Assembly: GCA_963675935.2 (NCBI GenBank) | Contig: CAXXPV010000003.1 | Span: 372,001-436,000 of the forward strand | DNA length: 64,000 bases | Direction of reading: 5' to 3' | DNA from: G963675935 sp963675935 | GTDB lineage: Bacteria; Planctomycetota; Planctomycetia; Pirellulales; Thermoguttaceae | Part shown: in pieces, positions 49,061-57,700 of the stretch | Position numbering within the stretch: the first letter of the stretch is position 1 | How the letters are laid out: each line of letters opens with the position of its first letter | Notes under the pieces: generated by a model | Databases searched by the model: none | What the model saw: the letters and a program-made list of their open reading frames with translations, nothing else | Told to the model about the DNA's origin: nothing | Position numbers and translations under genes: made by a program

Positions 49061-49525
49061 ATGCCAGACAGGAACTTACCAAAAACTGATCGCCGTTTTG
49101 CGTGTTTGCGTTTGCTTCCGGAGGAGAAGGAACTGATCGCCGGGCTAGGCCAGGAAAGCGAACAGGACGATGAGAATTTGGCCACGCGTGATCTAGTAAT
49201 GAGGCTGTTGGGCGAGATCGCCAAGTTGTGCCTGCCGGAGCACAAATCCCAAAAGAAGCCGCCGGAGGAGATGGATTTCGGCTTGAAGATGCTCGAATGG
49301 CAGGATATGGCCCAGAAAATCGGCCCGGTCCAACTGACCAAGGCACCGAAGAGGTCCCCTATCAGGGTATCTGTGCCGGCCCGTTTGGATTACGAACTTA
49401 ACAGGCTGGCAGACGCTACCGGGCGGACGAAAATCGAGATTTTGGCCGAACTCGCTCGGCACTTCCGACAGCAATATGAACTGGCTATCGATCCTGACCT
49501 AGAGAACTTGATTGGGCTGGCCTAA
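49061..49525 (+). CDS. RHH-like regulator, candidate phage repressor
   Basis: The 154-aa protein starts MPDRNLPKTDRRFACLRLLP. A C-terminal strand plus two helices (IRVSVPARLDYELNRLADAT, TKIEILAELARHFRQQ) matches ribbon-helix-helix DNA-binding proteins and is shared in pattern with the 14580 and 41686 products. It is divergently transcribed from the early operon and adjacent to the attachment site, a place typical for repressors or integrase regulators. A decayed copy of its 3' end persists left of the prophage. No ribosome site precedes ATG 49061; a GTG at 48971 could add 30 residues. Confidence 0.65.
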   Translation: MPDRNLPKTDRRFACLRLLPEEKELIAGLGQESEQDDENLATRDLVMRLLGEIAKLCLPEHKSQKKPPEEMDFGLKMLEWQDMAQKIGPVQLTKAPKRSPIRVSVPARLDYELNRLADATGRTKIEILAELARHFRQQYELAIDPDLENLIGLA

Positions 49526-49653
49526 TGCCGAATAGCGCGCCGCTTGCTCCTCTTGCCCTTCTTTCTTGCTCTTCTGTTGGTTCTCGCGGTGGCTTTTCCT
49601 GTCTCGTGTTGGCGATTCCCCACTACCACTCCCCCCACCAGCCAGAAACGCAG

Positions 49654-49676
49654 AAAGCCCGCTTTTTACGGGCTTT
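49654..49676. terminator. Hairpin between the regulator gene and tRNA-Lys
   Basis: Arms aaagcccg (49654-49661) and cgggcttt (49669-49676) with loop cttttta form a stable stem lying 130 bases after the regulator stop and before the 3' end of the tRNA. It can terminate transcription from both sides. The left remnant has the same hairpin with a longer stem. Confidence 0.65.
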
Positions 49677-49727
49677 ATGGCGTGTTGCGTCTCGTTTTGC
49701 CCCTGGTTGTCCAGTTAAACAGGGGGG

Positions 49728-49771
49728 AGTGAGGCCGGCGGGACTCGAACCCGCGACCAACGGATTAAAAG
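49728..49771. other. Right attachment site within tRNA-Lys
   Basis: These 44 bases repeat 14017-14060 exactly. They supply the 3' 42 nt of the tRNA, so integration rebuilt the gene. The 5' part (49772-49802) is chromosomal. Confidence 0.9.
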
Positions 49772-49802
49772 TCCGTTGCTCTACCGACTGAGCTACAGCC
49801 TC
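49730..49802 (-). tRNA. tRNA-Lys (anticodon UUU)
   Basis: Read on the minus strand, the gene starts GAGGCTGTAGCTCAGTCGGT and folds into a complete cloverleaf. Acceptor GAGGCTG pairs with CGGCCTC (one G-U), the anticodon stem is ACGGA/TCCGT with loop CTTTTAA (anticodon TTT), and the T-arm is GCGGG-TTCGAGT-CCCGC. The discriminator is A; CCA is not encoded. It reads AAA/AAG lysine codons and serves as prophage integration site. Confidence 0.95.
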
Positions 49803-49937
49803 GCGCAGCCATAAGTCCTGGTTTTTATTAGACTTGCGACCGCTATTGTTTTTTGGGAAGCGTCCTCCGGACGAAAACCCTTTGAACCTGTTGCCATTCT
49901 CGCAGGGAATCTATGCTTTGTCTAGGTCTCCGGGCAG

Positions 49938-50088
49938 GAGAACTGCAAAGTCGCATTTTGGGGATAGATGGGAAAAACCGTCATTCTGAGCGCAGCGAAG
50001 AATCTCGTTGGCCCACAAGAACTTACGCGATACCACGGAGATTCTTCGCTGCGCTCAGAATGACGGTTTCCTGGATTTTGCAGTTCTC
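49938..50088. mobile_element. 151-bp MITE-like element, copy 1, with 16-bp target duplication
   Basis: The element starts gagaactgcaaagtcgca and ends tttgcagttctc, giving 12-bp terminal inverted repeats. Inside is a larger inverted pair (ccgtcattctgagcgcagcg / cgctgcgctcagaatgacgg). It is flanked by the 16-bp direct repeat ctaggtctccgggcag at 49922-49937 and 50089-50104. A near-identical 151-bp copy is at 63078-63228. It has no coding capacity and must be moved in trans. The remaining bases from 49803 to 50243 hold no gene. Confidence 0.85.
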
Positions 50089-50243
50089 CTAGGTCTCCGG
50101 GCAGGTCAGTATTTCAAAATGCGGCTGCCAGGAAAACGAAAACCAACTTGCCGCGTAATACGCCTTCCCATCCAACGATGAAACTGTTAAACTGGCGAGT
50201 TCCAATTGACACAACCGACCCCCCACTACGGAGTCTGACCCCG

Positions 50244-50342
50244 ATGGCCAAACCCCACCGCATCATTAAGAAAGCCAACCACGGCAAACGTCCCGCCTCG
50301 GCCAAAGCCCGCAAGGCCAAGCGACAGATCGTTCGCACCTAA
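50244..50342 (+). CDS. Tiny conserved basic protein (32 aa)
   Basis: The product MAKPHRIIKKANHGKRPASA plus KARKAKRQIVRT is almost entirely basic with no acidic residue. It lies 24 bases before the FabZ-like gene on the same strand. Very small basic proteins of this kind appear conserved next to this gene in planctomycetes, as far as I recall. The composition suggests RNA or ribosome binding. No strong ribosome site is visible; ATG 50244 is the natural start. Confidence 0.6.
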   Translation: MAKPHRIIKKANHGKRPASAKARKAKRQIVRT

Positions 50343-50366
50343 GCTGTCGTCGTCGAGGAGCCTGCC

Positions 50367-50870
50367 GTGGCCAAAAGAGAACTGATTATTGATTTTTCCG
50401 AATACGACCTCAACAATGTTGTGGCCGACATCGAGGCGATCCGTCGTTGCAATCCGCAACGGTTCGAGATGGAGCAGCTCACGGCGATCTGCTACGAGAA
50501 TCTGGAACGCAACATCTGCGTCGGCTACAAGGACTTGACACAGAACGAGTTTTGGGTTCGTGGCCACATGCCGGGTTTGCCGCTGATGCCGGGTGTCATC
50601 ATGTGCGAGGCTGCGGCCCAGTTGTCGAGCTACTACAGCCACAACCACAAGTTGATGGAAGGCGTCATCGGTTTCGGCGGTCTCGAAGACGTCCGTTTCC
50701 GCGGCGTCGTGCGGCCGGGCGACCGCTTCGTCATTGTTTGCCGCATGCTGAAGCTCCGCCGCTCGATCATGACCTGCGAGTTCCAGTGCTTCGTCAACCA
50801 GGGCCTGGTCTGCGAAGGCGTTCTGAAAGGCGTGTCAATCCCGGCCGAGCAGATCACCGGCGGGGCGTAG
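50367..50870 (+). CDS. FabZ-like 3-hydroxyacyl-ACP dehydratase (hotdog fold)
   Basis: The 167-aa protein starts at GTG 50367 with GAGGAG 6 bases upstream. The segment FWVRGHMPGLPLMPGVIMCEAAAQL has the catalytic His of FabZ/FabA (FxGHFPxxPxxPGVxxxEAxAQ). FGGLEDVRFRGVVRPGDRFV then follows, the standard 'KxRFRxPVxPGDxL' strand. It dehydrates beta-hydroxyacyl-ACP in fatty-acid synthesis, in the cytoplasm. The usual Phe after His is Met. It may be a FabZ paralogue specialised for other acyl chains. Confidence 0.88.
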   Translation: MAKRELIIDFSEYDLNNVVADIEAIRRCNPQRFEMEQLTAICYENLERNICVGYKDLTQNEFWVRGHMPGLPLMPGVIMCEAAAQLSSYYSHNHKLMEGVIGFGGLEDVRFRGVVRPGDRFVIVCRMLKLRRSIMTCEFQCFVNQGLVCEGVLKGVSIPAEQITGGA

Positions 50871-51128
50871 CTTCGCGGAATTTCTTCTAGTCAATCGCAA
50901 GAAGACGGCAAGAAATTGCTGCCCATCCAATCTCCGGCAGAGGGGTGTGGACGGGCGTTGCGCCGCGCCCCGGCGCCTTGCTTTCATTGAATCATCTGTT
51001 TCTCATCGCGGCATGCCAGGGCTGTCTTATTGGGCATGTCGAATTTTCTTTGCAATAATCAACGCCGGCGCGCATCTACATAGGAAAACGGCACGAACAT
51101 CAGCGGAGCAGTCCCCAAGGAAGCACCG

Positions 51129-51659
51129 ATGCAGGCTGACGGTGAGCGGGAAAACGATTGGCCGACTGTGCTCGACGGGCACATCCGGGAAAAAGAGCGT
51201 TTTTACCGTCGGCTGGCGTATGGCGTGCTGCGCAGCGCCGACGACGCCGCCGACGTGTGTCAGCAGGCTTTTTTACGGGCATGGGAGCAACGCGACCGGA
51301 TTCGCCGGCCGGGCGCCATCGGAGCCTGGCTCGCCCGCGTGGTCATCAACGAGAGTTACTGCTTCCTGCGGCGAGGCCGCTCGGAGCAACGGATGCTCGA
51401 ACAGCGCAGCCATTCGGTGGCGGACGTCCCCGGTCCCGCCGAACTGGCCGAGCGCCGAGACATGGTCATGGCGGCCCTAGCGCAGCTTTCCGAGCCGATC
51501 CGTGAAATTGTGACGTTGCGCACGATGCAGGGGATGTCGGGCAGCGAGGTCAGCAAATTGTTGGAAATCCATCCCTCGGACGTCTCGCGACGTTTGCACG
51601 ATGGACTCGATCAACTGCGGCGGATCCTTGGCGACGGCCAAACGCCGCGGGGAGGTTAG
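51129..51659 (+). CDS. ECF-type sigma-70 factor
   Basis: The 176-aa sigma factor has region 2 (FYRRLAYGVLRSADDAADVC, QQAFLRAWEQRDRIRRPGAI) and region 4 (LSEPIREIVTLRTMQGMSGS, EVSKLLEIHPSDVSRRLHDG). AAGGA is 8 bases before the ATG. The next gene is a zinc-finger anti-sigma candidate, so its activity is probably held in check at the membrane. It likely drives its own operon, the envelope-protein cluster downstream. Confidence 0.9.
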   Translation: MQADGERENDWPTVLDGHIREKERFYRRLAYGVLRSADDAADVCQQAFLRAWEQRDRIRRPGAIGAWLARVVINESYCFLRRGRSEQRMLEQRSHSVADVPGPAELAERRDMVMAALAQLSEPIREIVTLRTMQGMSGSEVSKLLEIHPSDVSRRLHDGLDQLRRILGDGQTPRGG

Positions 51660-51665
51660 CCGATC

Positions 51666-52589
51666 ATGTCTTGCGACAATAACTCTTGCGAAAATATCCG
51701 AACCGCGTTTCTCGACCGCGACTGGAGTCGGGCAGTTCTGGAAGAAGCGGCGTCCGCCGCCGAGCACTTGCGGCAATGTCCCGCGTGTCGCGAAGCCATC
51801 GACCAGTACGACGAGTTGCGGCTGCTGCTGCGAGTGCCTGAAACGCCGCCGGAAATCAAGCCTTCACCCGCTGTTGAACGACGCGGCGAGCGATCGGCCG
51901 TCGATCCGCAAGCCTGTCGGACGTCACGCCGGTTTGGGCCGGCCGTCTTGGCCGCCTCGCTGTTGGTCGGGGCCGCGGGCTGGATTTTGTGCCTCTATTC
52001 GTTCATGTTTCAAGAAGTCGTCCAGCCTTCGCAGCCGTTGGTCAACCACCGCGAGACGCCGCCGCCGAACGATCTTGCGTCGCCGCGCGGGTCGCTCGCT
52101 CAATGGACCACCGTAGACGTTGATCGCGAGGTCGCCGTCTTTACGAATATCTCCGAGACATTCGATGGGCGAACGAGTTGGGTGGCCGTCGGCGATCGCG
52201 CGACGGAGTTGGGTTTGATGCCGGCGTCGGAGGCCTATCCCAAAAAACTGCTGCTCTTGCGTCTGCTGGTGTCGCAAGATGGGCGGGAGAAATCGAAAAC
52301 CGATCTGGTCGTCGTGCCCGGCCAGAATGTCAACCTGTGCGTGCCGTTCGAGGGAGGGCAAGTCCTGCACTACACAATTGGAACCACGACGGGAAAAGAC
52401 CGCCGCGTCTCGCTTTGGGTTGAACTGCGGGCGTCAGGCTGCGACGGCGAGACGTTGGCCGCCACGGCCACGAAGTTCGATCCGGTTTCCGGCCGGGCGC
52501 TCGAAGCAGGCCGGCTCGTCACTTCGTCCGGCAACTTTGCCTTGGATGTCTCTTCCCACGAAAAACAATTGGAAAAGGCAAAATTATGA
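51666..52589 (+). CDS. Zinc-finger anti-sigma factor, membrane bound
   Basis: The 307-aa protein has an N-terminal zf-HC2-like anti-sigma domain ('AEHLRQCPACREAIDQYDEL', HxxxCxxC), a basic linker, one TM helix (FGPAVLAASLLVGAAGWILC) and a ~180-aa exported domain. It starts 6 bases after the sigma stop and overlaps the next gene (ATGA). The outer domain (VDVDREVAVFTNISETFDGR...) would sense an envelope signal and release the sigma factor. Confidence 0.85.
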   Translation: MSCDNNSCENIRTAFLDRDWSRAVLEEAASAAEHLRQCPACREAIDQYDELRLLLRVPETPPEIKPSPAVERRGERSAVDPQACRTSRRFGPAVLAASLLVGAAGWILCLYSFMFQEVVQPSQPLVNHRETPPPNDLASPRGSLAQWTTVDVDREVAVFTNISETFDGRTSWVAVGDRATELGLMPASEAYPKKLLLLRLLVSQDGREKSKTDLVVVPGQNVNLCVPFEGGQVLHYTIGTTTGKDRRVSLWVELRASGCDGETLAATATKFDPVSGRALEAGRLVTSSGNFALDVSSHEKQLEKAKL

Positions 52590-53635
52590 ACCTCGGCGCC
52601 GTTTTAATCATCGCACTGACGAACGACGGTTTCTGGCTGAGCGGCCGGATTGAAACCGTGGAAGTGCAATGGGCGGTCGAACAACCGCCGTCCGATGCCG
52701 TGATCGTCTGGCGGCTCGTTTGCGGCGAGGCGCGATTGGCCTCGGGCCGAGTCGTTTTGACCGGTGAACACCATGCGGCAAGCATTCACCTGGCCGTACC
52801 CGTCGTGCGGACGCGCACCGCCATGCGGCTCATTTATCGTGTCGAGCAGGCTGGAAAACCGAAACCCATCGCCGAGGGCGTCGCCGCCGTCGAGGTCTAT
52901 CCCGACACGCTCCTCGACAGCGTCGCCAAGCGATTGACATCGAGGTATTTGCTCGTCTGGAATCAGCCGGAGGACTTGGCGAAACATCTGTTCGTGTGGG
53001 ATCGGCCCGAGGCGCTGCCGTCGCTCTTGCGGCAGGCGGGGATCGAACATACGTTGATTCCCAATGCAGAGGGCCTTGCGTTTGTTTCCCCCGACGTTGT
53101 GATCGTGGGCGACGACTGCTTGGGCGCCGACGTGGACGAACAGCAGAAGTTGCTCGATCTGGCGGCGAGTGGCGCCAACGTCCTCGTTCTGCATCAGACG
53201 AAGCCAGCCGCCTTGGCCGGGTATCCGCTCGTGCGGCGGGCGGCGCCGGCCAAATTGGCTTGGCAACAGGAACATCCCCTGGCCGCGGCGCTGCAACGGT
53301 TCGACAGCTTGAGCGGCGCGAAGGATTTGTGGGCCGCCCGCTTGCCGTCCGACGAACCGGCGCTCGAAATCGCCTGGTGGCCGCGCGAGGTCGCCGGCAA
53401 GCAACCCGTGCCGATCGATGCGATGGTCGTCAGCAAAAGCGTGGGCCGTGGCCGGCTCGTATTGTGCCAGATTCCGCTGGGTTCGTGGCAGCGTGATCCG
53501 CGGAGTCAGTTGTTCCTGGTCGATGCGTTGGATTATCTTGCGTCGCCAATCGTTCCGACGCCGCCGCCGAGCCACCGGCCGCGACACGCCGAACCAGCGT
53601 CAAGCCGGCCGGATTCCGAACTCGTTCTTCCCTAA
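52586..53635 (+). CDS. Unknown protein of the sigma cluster (possible glutamine-amidotransferase-like fold)
   Basis: The 349-aa protein starts MNLGAVLIIALTNDGFWLSG, where the first ~20 residues may be an export signal. A middle segment has DVVIVGDDCLGADVDEQQKL and GANVLVLHQTKPAALAGYPL, the pattern of the GATase1-like fold in planctomycete secreted or glycosidase-associated proteins. A final 'GRGRLVLCQIPLG' strand follows, as in that fold. No catalytic Cys-His-Glu triad is obvious. Coupled to the anti-sigma gene by ATGA. Confidence 0.65.
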   Translation: MNLGAVLIIALTNDGFWLSGRIETVEVQWAVEQPPSDAVIVWRLVCGEARLASGRVVLTGEHHAASIHLAVPVVRTRTAMRLIYRVEQAGKPKPIAEGVAAVEVYPDTLLDSVAKRLTSRYLLVWNQPEDLAKHLFVWDRPEALPSLLRQAGIEHTLIPNAEGLAFVSPDVVIVGDDCLGADVDEQQKLLDLAASGANVLVLHQTKPAALAGYPLVRRAAPAKLAWQQEHPLAAALQRFDSLSGAKDLWAARLPSDEPALEIAWWPREVAGKQPVPIDAMVVSKSVGRGRLVLCQIPLGSWQRDPRSQLFLVDALDYLASPIVPTPPPSHRPRHAEPASSRPDSELVLP

Positions 53636-53650
53636 AAGGAGTTTTTTATC

Positions 53651-54733
53651 GTGAAACATGCAAAAATTTTCGGCATGCTCGTCCTGTTGTCGCTTATTGC
53701 CGGAATCGAGTTGGCCGCGGCGGCCGAGTCGCCCAATGACGACAAACCCAAGTCCGCCAAGCCGGTTGCCAAGACGGCCAACCTTACCGTGGCCGTTCTC
53801 AACTTCACGGCCAACGATCCGGCCAATCCGAAAATGGGTGAAGAAATCGCCGCCGCTCTGACGGCCATGCTCTCCGGCGAGTCGGGCGTCACTCTGGTCG
53901 AGCGCGAGTCGATCATGCAGACCCTCCGCGAGCACGAATTGAACCTCACTGGCCTGGTCAACGACGAACAGGCCGTGAAGGTCGGCAAGCTGGTCGGCGC
54001 GAAAATCATGATCACGGGCCGCGCCTTTCGCCTCGGGAAGGACATGTTCATCACCGCCAAGCTCATTGGCACCGAAACCAGCCTGATCGAGGGCGTCATG
54101 GTCAAGGACGCGGCCAATGCCGACCTTAGCGCAATGGTCGTGCAGCTTTCCGAGAAATTGGCCGGCAAAGTGCGGCAAGTCGGCCCAAAACTGATTGCTT
54201 CGGACGACGGCGTCGATCCGCTGCCCGCTCTTAAGAAAAAGCTGGCCGACCGCCGGAAGCCCGTCGTGTCCGTGATTGTCCGCGAGCAGCATCACGCCGA
54301 GCCGCGCGCGGCCGTCGTGGTGGCGGTGATCGATCCGGCCGTCGAGACCGAGATCAAAAAAGTGTTGGCCGAATGCGGATTCACGGTGCAGGACGTTCCG
54401 CAAAACGAGTTGACCGATTTCGCCAGCGGCTGGACGGCCAAAAACGTCGATAGCTGGCCTCGCGACATGGCGAAGGTTGACGTGTTGATTGCCGGCGAGG
54501 CGTTCAGCGAATTCGCCACTCGGATCGGCAACATCGTCAGTTGTTCGGCCCGTGCGGAGATCAACGTGGTCAATCGGAAGGACGGCAAGATTGCATTGGC
54601 CGATCGAGTGACGGTGCGGGCAGCCGATCTGTCGGAGAACATCGCCGGCAAGAAGGCCCTGCAAAGCGCCGGCCGCGCGATGGCCATCCGGCTGCTGGAG
54701 CATTTCGCCGAAACGCTGCCGGAGGAAATATAA
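53651..54733 (+). CDS. Secreted CsgG/FlgT-like protein
   Basis: The 360-aa protein has a signal peptide (MKHAKIFGMLVLLSLIAGIE... ending AAAA) and starts at GTG 53651 with AAGGAG 9 bases upstream. The core TVAVLNFTANDPANPKMGEE, 'GVTLVERESIMQTLREHEL' and 'LVGAKIMITGRAFRL' is the CsgG-fold (VAVLxF...LVER..I..I..E......GxLxGADxxxxG). It forms periplasmic or outer-membrane assembly proteins. A second alpha/beta half (VETEIKKVLAECGFTVQDVP) follows, also seen in LPS/curli-linked proteins. No lipobox, so it is probably soluble. Confidence 0.8.
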   Translation: MKHAKIFGMLVLLSLIAGIELAAAAESPNDDKPKSAKPVAKTANLTVAVLNFTANDPANPKMGEEIAAALTAMLSGESGVTLVERESIMQTLREHELNLTGLVNDEQAVKVGKLVGAKIMITGRAFRLGKDMFITAKLIGTETSLIEGVMVKDAANADLSAMVVQLSEKLAGKVRQVGPKLIASDDGVDPLPALKKKLADRRKPVVSVIVREQHHAEPRAAVVVAVIDPAVETEIKKVLAECGFTVQDVPQNELTDFASGWTAKNVDSWPRDMAKVDVLIAGEAFSEFATRIGNIVSCSARAEINVVNRKDGKIALADRVTVRAADLSENIAGKKALQSAGRAMAIRLLEHFAETLPEEI

Positions 54734-54744
54734 TAGCTGTCATC

Positions 54745-57700
54745 ATGCAATATCGCCGAACGTTTTGTGTTTCGCTTCCGTCCGTTGCCGCGCTGCTGGC
54801 GATTGGATTCCTGCGCGCGGCGATCGGGGCGGAAGAGGTCGGCGCGAAGCAGCTGCAGAATGCGCAATTGACCGATTATGGGAAGCGATTGAAACCGCTG
54901 GAAGCGGAAATGCTCGATGCGGACAAGATTCTCAAGGACTTGACGAAACGGCACGAATCGCTTCTGAACGAGTTTGCCTCGCCCCAACGGCGACGGTCTC
55001 CCGAGGAGATTCGGGCCGAGCTTAAGACGGTCGTCGCGGAGACCGAAAAACAAATTCAGCGGCGCCGGGCCGCGGCGGACGCCCATGACCAGGCGTTCCG
55101 CGATTCGGTGCGCGAGCACGACGATTTGGTGACCGGCTTTGCCGCCGTGCCGGCGAACAAGCGGGTTCGCGCCGATTTTTTCGAGTGGCGAAAGCCCGGC
55201 GCGGCCGTGGCCCGCGCGTTTTGCGAAAAAAACCCCGGCGTCCGATTCCGTTACGACGGCGGCGGCGACGGCGGACTCGGCGCGTTCGAGCGAGGTGCCC
55301 TCGATCTGCTGGGATTGTGCCACGATTACAAGATGTATTATACGGGCAGGGCCGCCGAGCGTTTCTCCGCGGTATATCCCACGCCGCCAAAGACAATCAC
55401 CGTCGGCTACTATCCACTCGTCGTGGCCGTGCATCCGAGCAATCCTCTGGACGGCATCACAATCAAGCGGCTTCGTCTCTTGGCGACCGACCGCAACGCC
55501 ACGTGGAAGAGCCTCGGGCGAGCGAACGACGGCCCGTGCCATCTAACGATCTTTGACAGCTTTCATTTCGCCTTGTTTCTGACCGGCAAAACCAACACCG
55601 GCACGATTCACGATCACTGCCGCGACGGGGCGAAATCCACGGGTGCAAGCCTCGACCGGATGTTCACGACCATCGCAGAAGACCCGAACGCGATCTTGAT
55701 CTGGCGCTATACCCCGCGGGTCGCCGAAAGCGGCTTGAAGATTCTTCCACTACTCGATTCGCGGGGCGAACCGTCGGCGCCGAACGATCCGAGCGCCGTG
55801 GCGTCGGGCCGTTACCCCTTGCGGACGCCCCTCGTGTTGTTGGTCCATCCCAACGCCGGGCCGGCGGCGAGGCAATTCGCCGAGTGGATCGTCTCGGACG
55901 AGGCCGCCAAGGTCATGCAAAAAGACCGGGACACCGATCCCGCGGCCGACGAGCCGTTGCTCGCGCACGTCGCTTGGGCCGCGAAGGACGCGCCGAACCA
56001 AGTCCTTCGCGCGAAGACTCCCGCGGTCGCCGACGAAATCAAAGCGGGTGAAATCGACTCGCCGGCAATCTCCGGAGCCGCGGCCGTCTTGCCGACCGAA
56101 CGATTGAGCCGGTATTTTCTGATGGCCACGCCCGTGCATCAAACGCTCTACGAGCAGACGATCCGCGACGCGATTCGCGCCGACGGGCGGTTGAACACGG
56201 TCGATCGCGCGGAATTGGGCCGACTGCTGCAAGAACGCGAGCTGGCGTATTTCGGTTCGCCGCCGTCCGAGCCTCGCCCCATGATCGCGGCCGACGTACT
56301 CGTTTTTTCGCGCGTCGTCGTCGAGGCCGAAAAGGCATTCTTGAAGATCGAAGCGGTGCATGGCTCGACGGCGCTTCTGCTGGGCGAGTTGACGCTGCCG
56401 ATTAACCCGGCTAATCCGGCGCGGTTCGAGCCGTCGCTGGCGCGGAGCGTTGCGGCGTGGTGGTCCAGCGTGCTGCGCCGCTTGGCCGACGTCCGCTCCA
56501 AACCCGTCTGGACGTTGATCGACGTGTACGCCGCCTCGGTCGAACTCGATGAATCGGCCGAGGCCGTGCGGACAGAGATCGCAACGGCGCTAACCGCCGA
56601 CCGGCGTTTGTTCTTTGCCGCGCGGACGGAAATGGCCAAAACACGCGAAGAAGCCTTACTGCGACTGATGGGATTGAGCCGGACTGTCGGAGGGCGATTC
56701 CCGAACGCGGCCGATTATCTCATCGAGGCTCGGCTCGACACGGCCGACCGCGCTGTGATTCGCTTGCACGGGCGCGACGGCGCCCTTTTGGAGGCAACCA
56801 CCATCGCGGCCACGAATCGTTCGTCGCTCTTGTGCGAAATTAAGGCGTGGCTGGCCGCGCAGGCTTCGCGGCGGGCCGGTAAACCGCCGACGGCCGGACT
56901 CGCGAAGACGGAGGACGCCGCCCCCGACAACGATTGGTCACAAGCCCAGGCGCGGCTGGAATTCACGGCCGGAACACAATGGCGCGAGAAGGCCGGCCGG
57001 CGACAAAAGGACTACGACCGCATCGTTCAGGAAATGTATCGCCAAGGCATCACCGCGTTCAGTTCCAACGAGCATGAACCGCTCCTGCAAGCGCGGCGTG
57101 ACATCCGCCGCAGCCAAGCGGCGGCAAAACGGCATTATTGCCGGGCCGCGCAGCTCGATCCCGCCTGGGAGGAAGCGGCCTATGCCGCCCTGATCCCGGT
57201 CGACGATTGGTTGTTTTCGAGCAACCACCGCGAGACGCCGTTCGCCGAGCCGCTCGACGATTACGAGCGGTTTCTCGATCAGTTCCCACAATCGGAACGA
57301 GCGCGATGGGTTTTGGCCGAGTACGCGCGCGGCTGCCTAGGACTGACCGGCAAGCACGGCCGGTTTCCGCCCGGCCTCGATGAACGTGCTGCGCGGCTGC
57401 AATACTACCGCAAGGGCTTAGCGTCGTGCCGCCGTTACATCCTGCAATACTCCTTGAAGGACGACCATGACAGCGATTGGCGCAAGTTCATGCCGAACTA
57501 TTATTTTTTCCACTTGCGGCGATACATCGAGTGCGCCGACCTATCGGAGGCGGAGCAACGAGCGATCCTCCAAGACTGGTCGGCGTCGTTCGACGCTCGT
57601 CTCGATCGGGTCGCCCACGGCGATTTTGTTCGGCTGGTCATCCTGGCGAAACGAAAATCGCGGGCCGAGTTCCTCGCCTTGTTGACCGAAATGCAGCGGC

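Larger units (their letters stand above)
14017..49771. mobile_element. Prophage, siphovirus type, integrated in tRNA-Lys
   Basis: The ~35.7 kb element is bounded by 44-bp direct repeats, one inside an intact tRNA-Lys gene. It contains an excisionase-like gene and integrase at the left. It also has a full head-tail morphogenesis set (large terminase, gpW-like, portal, protease/scaffold, capsid, connector, tail tube, frameshifted chaperones, tape measure), a replication module and a divergent regulator at the right. The structural order is lambda-like. Integrase substitution, lack of a recognisable lysin and AT-rich cargo leave open whether it is still active. Confidence 0.93.
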
